Of a stretch of 13,300 nt of DNA, positions 6,423 through 12,704 are shown piece by piece. The notes under the pieces are model-generated. The model did no database searches and was not told the origin of the DNA. It worked only from the letters and a program-made list of their open reading frames with translations. Source of the DNA: an uncultured Lachnospiraceae bacterium (GTDB lineage Bacteria; Bacillota; Clostridia; Lachnospirales; Lachnospiraceae); the NCBI GenBank assembly GCA_910580005.1, contig CAJTXH010000081.1, positions 1 through 13,300 of the forward strand, read 5' to 3'. The position numbers and the translations under genes were made by a program. Numbering within the stretch: the first letter of the stretch is position 1; every line of letters starts with the position of its first letter.

Positions 6423-6962
6423 TTATTTTTTGAACGGCATACCGAACTGTGCCAATAATTCACGAGCTTCTTCATCAGTTTCAGCTGTAGTAACAATTAT
6501 AATATCCATACCCCTGACTTTATCTACTTTGTCATACTCTATTTCTGGGAAAATAAGCTGCTCTTTAATACCAAGTGCATAATTGCCCCTGCCATCAAAT
6601 GCATTAGGATTTACACCCCTGAAGTCACGTACACGTGGCAGTGCAAGGTTTACAAGACGGTCAAGGAATTCATACATCCTTTCACCCCTTAAAGTAACCT
6701 TACAGCCTATTGGCATACCTTCCCTTATTTTGAAGTTTGCTATTGAATTTTTAGCCTTTGTTGTAACAGGCTTCTGTCCTGCAATAATTGCAAGGTCGTT
6801 CATGGCAGAATCAAGCACTTTTGAATTTTCTTTTGCTTCACCAATGCCCATATTTATAACTATCTTTTCAATCTTTGGCACTTGCATAACGTTTTTATAA
6901 CCAAACTTTTTGGTCATGCCATCAATAATTTCTTTCTGATAAGTTTCTTTTAAACGAGTCAA
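6423..6962 (-). CDS. rplE: 50S ribosomal protein L5 (TTG start)
   Basis: L5 binds 5S rRNA and contacts the P-site tRNA and S13 across the subunit bridge. The 179 residues match the family: KIEKIVINMGIGEA (30-43), GQKPVTTKAKNSIANFKIREGMPIGCKVTLRG (63-94), RDFRGVNPNAFDGRGNYALGIKEQ (112-135) and the C-terminal DEEARELLAQFGMPF. No ATG lies near the expected N-terminus. The TTG at 6962 sits nine bases after AGGAGG and yields MTRLKETYQKEI, in register with relatives. A TTG start is unusual for such a highly expressed protein. The next in-frame ATG, at codon 16, would remove conserved residues. Confidence 0.96.
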   Translation of the reverse strand: MTRLKETYQKEIIDGMTKKFGYKNVMQVPKIEKIVINMGIGEAKENSKVLDSAMNDLAIIAGQKPVTTKAKNSIANFKIREGMPIGCKVTLRGERMYEFLDRLVNLALPRVRDFRGVNPNAFDGRGNYALGIKEQLIFPEIEYDKVDKVRGMDIIIVTTAETDEEARELLAQFGMPFKK

Positions 6963-6985
6963 CGCTAACAGCCTCCTTTCTGAGA

Positions 6986-7291
6986 TTAATCAATTACTTC
7001 ACCAGTTGCTTTTGCATAACGGACTTTTTTACCATCCTGGAATTTAAAGCCTACACGTGAAGCTTTTCCTTTGCTGACGTACATAACATTTGACATGTCA
7101 ATAGGAGCAGACTGCTTTACAATGCCGCCCTGCGGATTTGCCTGGCTTGGCTTTGTATGCTTTGTAACCTGGTTAATCCCTTCAATGATTACTTTGCCAT
7201 TTTTAACGGCTGTTACTTTGCCCTCTCTGCCTTTATCTTTACCAACGATAACCTTAACCGTATCGCCTTTTTTAATTTTACTAGTTGCCAC
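6986..7291 (-). CDS. rplX: 50S ribosomal protein L24 (GTG start)
   Basis: L24 initiates large-subunit assembly by binding the 5' domain of 23S rRNA. The 101 residues contain the N-terminal KOW motif (KKGDTVKVIVGKDKGREGKVTAV, about 7-29) and the conserved GINQVTKHTKPSQANPQGGI segment (38-57). The start is GTG, six bases after AGGAGGT, and the ribosome binding site overlaps the rplN stop codon (TAAGGAGG), only 12 bases between genes. The start codon choice is supported by this spacing and by the MATSKIKKGD N-terminus. Confidence 0.97.
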   Translation of the reverse strand: MATSKIKKGDTVKVIVGKDKGREGKVTAVKNGKVIIEGINQVTKHTKPSQANPQGGIVKQSAPIDMSNVMYVSKGKASRVGFKFQDGKKVRYAKATGEVID

Positions 7292-7303
7292 AATGACACC
7301 TCC

Positions 7304-7672
7304 TTATAATACTTCTGGTGCTAATGAAACGATTTTCATAAACTGTTTTTCCCTTAACTCCCTTGCTACAGGCCCAAAAATACGTGTTCCTCTTGGTGTC
7401 TTGTCATCACGTATAATTACTGCTGCATTTTCATCAAACCTGATATAAGAACCATCAGGGCGGCGTATACTCTTTACTGTACGTACTACAACTGCTTTAA
7501 CTACATCACCTTTTTTTACAACACCGCCTGGTGTTGCATCTTTGACAGAAGCAACAATAATATCGCCAACACCGGCATATCTCCTTGTTGAACCACCCAT
7601 AACCCTGATACAAAGAAGTTCTTTAGCACCTGTATTATCAGCTACTTTAAGTCTTGATTCCTGCTGTACCAT
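7304..7672 (-). CDS. rplN: 50S ribosomal protein L14
   Basis: L14 lies at the subunit interface and takes part in bridges to 16S rRNA. The 122 residues are the exact family length and nearly collinear with other L14 proteins: MVQQESRLKVADNTGAKEL at the start, the RYAGVGDIIVASVKDATPGG segment, RRPDGSYIRFDENAAVII (70-87), and GTRIFGPVARELRE (94-107). Position 2 is Val where Ile is common. ATG has GGAGG six bases upstream. The gap to rpsQ is 24 bases. Confidence 0.98.
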   Translation of the reverse strand: MVQQESRLKVADNTGAKELLCIRVMGGSTRRYAGVGDIIVASVKDATPGGVVKKGDVVKAVVVRTVKSIRRPDGSYIRFDENAAVIIRDDKTPRGTRIFGPVARELREKQFMKIVSLAPEVL

Positions 7673-7696
7673 GTTTAACCTCCATATTCTGCAAAA

Positions 7697-7951
7697 TTAT
7701 TTTGCCCTTTCAACTACTTCTACAAGCCTCCATCTCTTATCCTTAGATAATGGCCTTGTTTCCATGACTCTTACCCTGTCACCAATTTTGCAAGTATTTT
7801 CTTCATCATGGGCTTTTAATTTATAAGTTCTCTTAACAATTTTATTATAAAGTGGATGCTTTACGTTATCAACGATTGCAACAACTATTGTCTTGTCCAT
7901 CTTATCACTGACTACTTTACCTACACGTGTTTTTCTAAGATTTCTCTCCAC
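7697..7951 (-). CDS. rpsQ: 30S ribosomal protein S17 (GTG start)
   Basis: S17 binds the 5' domain of 16S rRNA early in assembly. The 84 residues form the expected OB fold, with the motifs RKTRVGKVVSDKMDKTIVV (6-24), HPLYNKIVKRTYKLKAHDEEN (32-52) and IGDRVRVMETRPLSKDKRWRLVEV (56-79). The start codon is GTG eight bases after AAAGGAGG; no ATG lies nearby. It lies 41 bases after rpmC. Confidence 0.97.
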   Translation of the reverse strand: MERNLRKTRVGKVVSDKMDKTIVVAIVDNVKHPLYNKIVKRTYKLKAHDEENTCKIGDRVRVMETRPLSKDKRWRLVEVVERAK

Positions 7952-7992
7952 TTGCGTGTCCTCCTTTCAACACTGCCATTCTATAAAGGGCA

Positions 7993-8193
7993 TTACTGCT
8001 GCTGTGCTGTGAGCACTGTCTTAATTCTTGCAATATTCTTCTTTACTTCTTTAATCCTGCTTGTATTCTCTAACTGGTTAGTTGCGTTCTGGAACCTGAG
8101 ATTAAAAAGCTCTTTCTTGGCAGCTACTAAATCAGCATTTAATTCTTCTACAGATTTATTCCTTAAATCTTCTATATACTGCTTACTCTTCAC
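7993..8193 (-). CDS. rpmC: 50S ribosomal protein L29 (GTG start)
   Basis: L29 is a two-helix protein next to the nascent-chain exit, beside L23. The 66 residues contain the family core LVAAKKELFNLRFQNATNQLENTSRIKEVKKNIARIKT. Two GTG codons could start it. The upstream one (8202) is part of the AAGGAGGTG ribosome binding site itself, so it cannot be used; the GTG at 8193, eight bases after GGAGG, gives MKSKQYIEDL. With this start the gene overlaps rplP by 11 bases, which implies translational coupling. Confidence 0.95.
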   Translation of the reverse strand: MKSKQYIEDLRNKSVEELNADLVAAKKELFNLRFQNATNQLENTSRIKEVKKNIARIKTVLTAQQQ

Positions 8194-8620
8194 AGCCCGC
8201 ACCTCCTTCTAAATCCGCCTTTGATACAACCTTGCACTTTATAGGCAATTTGTGTGTTGCAAGACGTAAAGCTTCTCTTGCTATTTCTTCTGATACTCCA
8301 GAAATTTCAAACATTACACGGCCTGGCTTAACAACAGCCACCCAGTATTCAAGTGCACCTTTACCTTTACCCATTCGGGTTTCAGCAGGGGTCTTTGTTA
8401 CTGGCTTATCTGGGAATATTTTAATCCAGACTTTACCACCACGCTTGATATAACGTGTCATAGCAACACGGGCAGCTTCTATCTGGTTTGATTTAATCCA
8501 TGCAGGCTCTAATGCCACAATACCATACTCACCATTTGTGATTTTATTTCCTCTGAGCGCTTTTCCTGTCATGCGGCCCCTGAACTGCTTGCGGTGTTTA
8601 ACTCTTTTAGGCATTAACAT
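8183..8620 (-). CDS. rplP: 50S ribosomal protein L16
   Basis: L16 organises the A-site and the elbow of A-site tRNA on the large subunit. The 145 residues start MLMPKRVKHRKQFRG, and carry GKALRGNKITNGEYGIVALEPAWI (19-42), the IFPDKPVTKTPAETRMGKGKGALEYWVAVVKPG region including the conserved arginine loop, and FEISGVSEEIAREALRLA. The C-terminus is slightly longer than usual (ADLEGGAGCEE), a common feature in this group. The first ATG shares its A with the rpsC stop codon (TAATG), with GGGAG upstream in rpsC; the second ATG two codons later is less likely by homology. Confidence 0.97.
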   Translation of the reverse strand: MLMPKRVKHRKQFRGRMTGKALRGNKITNGEYGIVALEPAWIKSNQIEAARVAMTRYIKRGGKVWIKIFPDKPVTKTPAETRMGKGKGALEYWVAVVKPGRVMFEISGVSEEIAREALRLATHKLPIKCKVVSKADLEGGAGCEE

Positions 8621-9288
8621 TATTTATCGCTCCCTTCCTTATTGGCATTGTTTTTTGTTGGAAGTACCTCACCATTGTAAATCCAGACTTTTACACCGAC
8701 CTTGCCATATGTTGTGTCAGCTTCTGCAAAACCATAGTCAATATCAGCACGGAGTGTCTGAAGAGGAATAGTACCTTCACTATAGAACTCTGTACGTGCC
8801 ATATCAGCACCGCCAAGGCGTCCTGAACAGCTTGCTTTAATACCCTTTGCACCTGTCTTTAATGTCCTTCCCATTGCAGACTTCATTGCACGCCTGAATG
8901 AAATACGGTTTTCTAACTGCTGTGCAATATTTTCAGCAACAAGCTGTGCATGTTTATCTGGATTCTTGATATCCATAATCTTAATGTCAAGAACTACTTT
9001 TCTTCCAATTACTTTAATGATTTCTTTCTTTAATTTTTCTATTTCAGCCCCGCCCTTTCCAATTACAAATCCAGGCTTTGCTGTGTGTATTATAATACGT
9101 ACCTTATCTGCTGGTCTTTCTATTTCTATTTTTGAAATGCCTGCGCTGTATAATTTCTTCTTTACAAATTCTCTTATTTTATAATCTTCTACAAGAAAAT
9201 CTGCAAAGTCTTCTTCTGCATACCAGTTGGAATCCCAGCCGCTTATAACGCCGACCCTTAAACCATGAGGATTAACTTTCTGTCCCAT
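8620..9288 (-). CDS. rpsC: 30S ribosomal protein S3
   Basis: S3 lines the mRNA entry tunnel and, with S4 and S5, unwinds mRNA. The 222 residues contain the N-terminal MGQKVNPHGLRVG, the type II KH domain with GFVIGKGGAEIEKL (73-86), and the C-terminal domain with FRRAMKSAMGRTLKTGAKGIK (about 131-151) and TYGKVGVKVWIYNGEVLP (about 193-210). Length and order match the family. ATG follows AAAGGAG. The gap to rplV is 31 bases; the stop overlaps the rplP start by one base. Confidence 0.98.
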   Translation of the reverse strand: MGQKVNPHGLRVGVISGWDSNWYAEEDFADFLVEDYKIREFVKKKLYSAGISKIEIERPADKVRIIIHTAKPGFVIGKGGAEIEKLKKEIIKVIGRKVVLDIKIMDIKNPDKHAQLVAENIAQQLENRISFRRAMKSAMGRTLKTGAKGIKASCSGRLGGADMARTEFYSEGTIPLQTLRADIDYGFAEADTTYGKVGVKVWIYNGEVLPTKNNANKEGSDK

Positions 9289-9319
9289 TTTAATCTCCTT
9301 TCATAAACCCATATAATAA

Positions 9320-9709
9320 TTAACGTTCGTTAAGAATTATTGTTATGTGGCTCATTCTCTTCTCGATACGATATGCCCTGCCCTGGGCTCTTGGTTTTAT
9401 TCTCTTCATTGTCGGTCCTTTATTTGCAAAACATTCTTCTATATATAAATCACTTGGATTCATACCATTATTGTTCTCAGCATTTGCAATTGCAGACTGT
9501 AATAATTTTAATATGATGCGTGAAGCATTTCTTGGGCTATATGTCAATATACCAATTGCTGTTTCTACATCTTTGCCTCTTATGGCATCCAGCACAAAAC
9601 ACGCCTTCTGTACGGAAACCCTTGCATAAGATAATTTTGCAGAAGGTCTGGTGTCTCTCTGGTTCTGGTTTCTTTCTCTCTTTATCTGGGATCTATGTCC
9701 TTTTGCCAT
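9320..9709 (-). CDS. rplV: 50S ribosomal protein L22
   Basis: L22 contributes a long beta-hairpin to the nascent-peptide exit tunnel, where macrolides bind. The 129 residues are longer at the N-terminus than the E. coli protein (110) by a basic stretch, HRSQIKRERNQNQRDTRP, which is common in this group. The core has VSVQKACFVLDAIRGKDVE (32-50), SPRNASRIILKLLQSAIANAENN (58-80), and the hairpin FANKGPTMKRIKPRAQGRAYRI (94-115). The hairpin shows no deletion. ATG follows AGGAGG at eight bases. It is separated from rpsS by a 113-base spacer. Confidence 0.98.
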   Translation of the reverse strand: MAKGHRSQIKRERNQNQRDTRPSAKLSYARVSVQKACFVLDAIRGKDVETAIGILTYSPRNASRIILKLLQSAIANAENNNGMNPSDLYIEECFANKGPTMKRIKPRAQGRAYRIEKRMSHITIILNER

Positions 9710-9750
9710 TGATGAAGCCTCCTTTCAAGTTCTCAGACATAACAGCTATG

Positions 9751-9764
9751 GTGGCAGCTGCCAC
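9751..9764. repeat. 14-bp perfect palindrome in the rpsS-rplV spacer
   Basis: GTGGCAGCTGCCAC is its own reverse complement. It can form a four- to five-pair hairpin in RNA or bind a dimeric protein as DNA. It sits in the 113-base gap between rpsS and rplV, about 40 bases before the rplV start. No T-run follows, so it is not a terminator. Confidence 0.55.
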
Positions 9765-9794
9765 TCACAGCCCAGTCTTATCAAATAATGCTCA

Positions 9795-9803
9795 ATTATA
9801 CCA
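9795..9803 (-). promoter_or_regulatory. Candidate extended -10 promoter ahead of rplV
   Basis: Reverse strand reads TGGTATAAT: a perfect TATAAT preceded by TG-N, the extended -10 form. The -35 position at 17 bases (GGATTT) does not match. It could fire an internal transcript starting with rplV in the spacer after rpsS. The surrounding DNA is AT-rich, so chance is possible. Confidence 0.3.
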
Positions 9804-9822
9804 ATATAATATATTATAAATC

Positions 9823-10095
9823 CTAACGTTTCTTCTCGTCTTTACCATGGCCTCTGTAAGTCCTTGTAGCAACAAACTCACCAAGCTTGTGTCCAACCAT
9901 ATCCTCTGTCACATATACAGGCACATGTTTCCTGCCATCATGCACTGCAAATGTAAGTCCGACAAATGATGGGAAAATAGTAGAACGGCGTGACCATGTT
10001 TTGATAACCTGCTTATCGCCTGACGCAACCTGTGCATCAACCTTTTTAAGAAGGCTGGCATCAGCAAAAGGCCCTTTCTTTAATGAACGTGACAT
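9823..10095 (-). CDS. rpsS: 30S ribosomal protein S19
   Basis: S19 lies in the head of the small subunit with S13 and contacts A-site tRNA. The 90 residues are collinear with the family: MSRSLKKGPFADASLLKKV, IKTWSRRSTIFPSFVGLTFAVHDGRKHVPVYVTEDMVGHKLGEFVATRTYRGH. An ATG four codons upstream lies within the GGAGG site; the ATG at 10095, five bases after GGAGG, gives the canonical start. The stop is TAG, whereas most neighbours use TAA. A hairpin lies five bases before the ribosome binding site. Confidence 0.98.
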   Translation of the reverse strand: MSRSLKKGPFADASLLKKVDAQVASGDKQVIKTWSRRSTIFPSFVGLTFAVHDGRKHVPVYVTEDMVGHKLGEFVATRTYRGHGKDEKKR

Positions 10096-10110
10096 TATAT
10101 CCTCCATTCT

Positions 10111-10133
10111 GCTGGTATATTTATATCACCAGC
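10111..10133 (-). promoter_or_regulatory. Hairpin in the rplB-rpsS gap
   Basis: GCTGGT (10111-10116) pairs with ACCAGC (10128-10133), and ATAT with ATAT inside, giving ten pairs with one bulged C and a two-base TT loop (four bases if the inner pair opens). It ends five bases before the rpsS GGAGG. There is no T-run, so termination is unlikely; an influence on rpsS translation or mRNA stability is possible. Confidence 0.45.
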
Positions 10134-10168
10134 TTAATAAAACTCCAACAGCAAAACTTAATTTAGTT

Positions 10169-11014
10169 TTATTTAGCTAAAGCTTTGCCATCCCTTCTTC
10201 TTACTATCATTTTATTTGACTGTTTGTTCTTCTTACGTGTCTTTAAGCCAAGAGCAGGCTTGCCCCAAGGAGTACATGGGTTTGGACGTCCTACACTTGT
10301 CTTACCTTCACCACCACCATGAGGATGGTCATTAGGGTTCATAACAGAACCACGTACTGTAGGCCTTATGCCCATATGGCGTTTACGTCCCGCCTTACCA
10401 ATATTTACAAGTGCATGTTCACCATTACCAATTACACCGATTGTAGCACGGCACTGTATAGGGACCATTCTCATTTCGCCTGAAGGAAGCCTTAATGTTG
10501 CATACTTTCCTTCTTTAGCCATAAGCTGTGCACCATTGCCTGCAGCACGTACAAGCTGGCCACCTTTGCCTGGCTGGAGCTCAATGTTGTGTATCTGTGT
10601 ACCAACAGGAATATTTTCAAGAGGAAGACAGTTGCCAACTTCAATTTCAGCAGCAGGGCCGTTCATTATCTTCTGTCCTACTTTAATTCCTTCTGGTGCA
10701 AGGATATATGCTTTCTGTCCATCAACATAAGCAACTAATGCAATATTTGCTGTCCTGTTAGGGTCATATTCAATAGTTTTTACTGTTGCAGGAATATTGT
10801 CTTTATTTCTCTTAAAATCAATTATTCTATATTTTCTTCTTGAACCGCCACCATGGTGCCTTACAGTAATCTTACCCTGGTTATTACGGCCGGAATTCTT
10901 CTTTAATGACACTGTAAGTGACTTTTCCGGCTTATCTGCTGTAATGCCGGACCTGTCAACAACTGTCATGTGTCTTCTGGAAGGTGTATATGGGTTAAAT
11001 GTTTTAATTGCCAT
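10169..11014 (-). CDS. rplB: 50S ribosomal protein L2
   Basis: L2 is a core protein needed for subunit association and peptidyl-transferase activity. The 281 residues show the N-terminal FNPYTPSRR, the GKITVRHHGGGSRRKYRIIDFKR segment (47-69), KGGQLVRAAGNGAQLMAKEG (150-169), and the MNPNDHPHGGGEG loop (225-237), which holds the conserved histidine near the catalytic centre. A TTG six codons upstream could extend the protein (MKGENV...), but the ATG at 11014 follows AAGGAG and matches relatives. Gaps are 57 bases to rplW and 73 bases to rpsS. Confidence 0.98.
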   Translation of the reverse strand: MAIKTFNPYTPSRRHMTVVDRSGITADKPEKSLTVSLKKNSGRNNQGKITVRHHGGGSRRKYRIIDFKRNKDNIPATVKTIEYDPNRTANIALVAYVDGQKAYILAPEGIKVGQKIMNGPAAEIEVGNCLPLENIPVGTQIHNIELQPGKGGQLVRAAGNGAQLMAKEGKYATLRLPSGEMRMVPIQCRATIGVIGNGEHALVNIGKAGRKRHMGIRPTVRGSVMNPNDHPHGGGEGKTSVGRPNPCTPWGKPALGLKTRKKNKQSNKMIVRRRDGKALAK

Positions 11015-11071
11015 GACATTTTCTCCTTTCAATATCTAGTGTGCGATAGGTTTTCCACACACTTCTTTATT

Positions 11072-11371
11072 TTAAAGCCCTTCAAAAATTTCAATTTCCT
11101 TGCTGTCTTTTGCCAGCTTTACAATAGCTTTCTTAGTCTTGGCAGTCTTGCCTGATGTGCGCCCACGGCGGCGTGTCTTGCCTTCAAGGTTCATTGTGTT
11201 TACCTTGTCAACCTTTGTGCCTTCAAAGAGCTTTTCAACAGCTTCTTTTATCTGGTTCTTTGTTGCATCAGTGTGTACAAGGAAAGTGTACTTCTTCTCT
11301 TCCATAGCAGCCATTGACTTTTCAGTAATAACAGGCTTAAGGATTATATCATAATATTTTAAATCTGCCAT
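11072..11371 (-). CDS. rplW: 50S ribosomal protein L23
   Basis: L23 sits at the exit of the nascent-peptide tunnel and docks trigger factor and SRP. The 99 residues match the family: YYDIILKPVITEKS (6-19), KYTFLVHTDATKNQIKEAVEKLFEG (27-51), VDKVNTMNLEGKTRRRGRTSGKT (54-76). The ATG shares its A with the rplD stop codon (TAATG), and the AGGAGGT site lies inside the end of rplD, so L4 and L23 synthesis are coupled. Confidence 0.98.
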   Translation of the reverse strand: MADLKYYDIILKPVITEKSMAAMEEKKYTFLVHTDATKNQIKEAVEKLFEGTKVDKVNTMNLEGKTRRRGRTSGKTAKTKKAIVKLAKDSKEIEIFEGL

Positions 11372-11994
11372 TATGCGTACACCTCCTCTATCTTAGATAC
11401 AGCACTCTTTGTAATTATAACTGTTTCATATTTTAAAATGTCATATACATTGATTGTATTAGTAGTAATAGCCTTTACACCTTCAATATTCCTTGCTGAA
11501 AGCGCTACATTAGCATTATCTTCACCATCAAGGATTACAAGTGCTTTCTTTACTTTTAATGCATCAAGCACACTTACCATTTTCTTTGTTTTAATTTCAT
11601 CAAATTTAAGTGAATCCATAACAAGGAATTTCTCTTCATTTACCCTGCTTGTAAGTGCAGATTTCATTGCATTTGCTTTTTCCTTCTTATTCATCTTAAA
11701 TGAATAGCTTCTTGGTACTGGTGCAAATACAACTCCGCCGCCTTTCCACTGTGGAGCTCTTATAGAACCCTGCCTTGCATGGCCAGTCCCCTTCTGTTTC
11801 CAAGGTTTCTTTCCGCCGCCACGTACTTCTGAACGTGTCTTAGCCTTCTGTGTGCCCTGGCGCTTATTTGCAAGCTGAAGTGTTACAGCCATATGAATTA
11901 AATGTTCATTTACATTAACAGCGAATACTTTGTCATTTAAGTCCATCTTACTGACTTCGCTGCCTTCCATATTATAAACAGATACATTAGCCAT
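11371..11994 (-). CDS. rplD: 50S ribosomal protein L4
   Basis: L4 extends a long loop into the exit tunnel opposite L22 and in E. coli represses its own operon. The 207 residues contain the loop at about 44-90, with KTRSEVRGGGKKPWKQKGTG and ARQGSIRAPQWKGGG, followed by the globular C-terminal part with LVMDSLKFDEIKTKKM. The loop appears intact, without macrolide-type changes. A possible upstream in-frame start at 12015 falls before the ribosome binding site; the ATG at 11994 is nine bases after AAAGGAGG. Gap of 26 bases to rplC. Confidence 0.98.
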   Translation of the reverse strand: MANVSVYNMEGSEVSKMDLNDKVFAVNVNEHLIHMAVTLQLANKRQGTQKAKTRSEVRGGGKKPWKQKGTGHARQGSIRAPQWKGGGVVFAPVPRSYSFKMNKKEKANAMKSALTSRVNEEKFLVMDSLKFDEIKTKKMVSVLDALKVKKALVILDGEDNANVALSARNIEGVKAITTNTINVYDILKYETVIITKSAVSKIEEVYA

Positions 11995-12020
11995 CTGTGT
12001 ATTCCTCCTTTCCAAAAGAA

Positions 12021-12704
12021 TTATTTATGAGCCTTGACGCTTTCTTTAATTATTACACAAGCCTTCTTTGGTCCAGGTACAGCGCCCTTAACTAATATTA
12101 AGTTCTTGTCTGCATCTACCCTTACAACTTCAAGGTTCTGTACTGTAACTTTTACATTACCCATCTGTCCTGGCATCTTCTTCCCCTTAAATACACGTCC
12201 CGGGTCAGAACAAGCGCCGTTTGAACCTGCATGCCTGTGGAACTTTGAACCATGTCCCATAGGCCCTCTGTGAAGACCATGTCTCCTGATAGCACCCTGG
12301 AAACCTTTACCTTTAGAAGTACCAGTTGCATCAATCTTGTCGCCTGCTTCAAAGATACCAGCAGTAATTTCCTGCCCTGGCTTATACTCTTCAGCATCCT
12401 CAAATTTAAATTCTTTCAGATATCTCTTTCCAGAAACACCTGCTTTTGCAAAATGTCCCTGTAACGGCTTGTTTACACCGTGAATTCTTTTAACTTCCCT
12501 TTTTCCTGTTGCATCCTTTGTGATAACTTTGTCTTTCTTGTCAACAAAGCCTACCTGTACTGCGCTGTAACCATCATTGTCAACAGTCTTAACCTGTGTA
12601 ACATAACATGGCCCTGCCTGGAGTACAGTAACAGGGGTTAAAACCCCGTTGTCATTGAAAATCTGTGTCATACCGATTTTCGTAGCTAAAATAGCTTTCT
12701 TCAT
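12021..12704 (-). CDS. rplC: 50S ribosomal protein L3
   Basis: L3 nucleates large-subunit assembly and reaches the peptidyl-transferase centre. The 227 residues start MKKAILATKIGMTQIF and contain GTSKGKGFQGAIRRHG (128-143), HGSKFHRHAGSNGACSDPGRVFKGKKMPGQMG (151-182). Q180 corresponds to the glutamine methylated by PrmB in E. coli L3. The family usually has about 210 residues; the extra length lies in the middle and the C-terminus. An open frame continues upstream to 12773, but the ATG at 12704 is eight bases after a perfect AGGAGGTG and is canonical. Its upstream spacer of 249 bases is exceptionally long for this position. Confidence 0.98.
   Translation of the reverse strand: MKKAILATKIGMTQIFNDNGVLTPVTVLQAGPCYVTQVKTVDNDGYSAVQVGFVDKKDKVITKDATGKREVKRIHGVNKPLQGHFAKAGVSGKRYLKEFKFEDAEEYKPGQEITAGIFEAGDKIDATGTSKGKGFQGAIRRHGLHRGPMGHGSKFHRHAGSNGACSDPGRVFKGKKMPGQMGNVKVTVQNLEVVRVDADKNLILVKGAVPGPKKACVIIKESVKAHK

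Noticed and set aside
8200..8202. Earlier GTG start for rpmC
   Set aside because: This GTG forms the end of the AAGGAGGTG ribosome binding site itself, so the next in-frame GTG at 8193 is used.
11015..11071. Regulatory hairpin between rplW and rplB (AGTGTG/CACACT)
   Set aside because: Six pairs around a loop of about 15 bases with little inner pairing; too weak to list as a feature.
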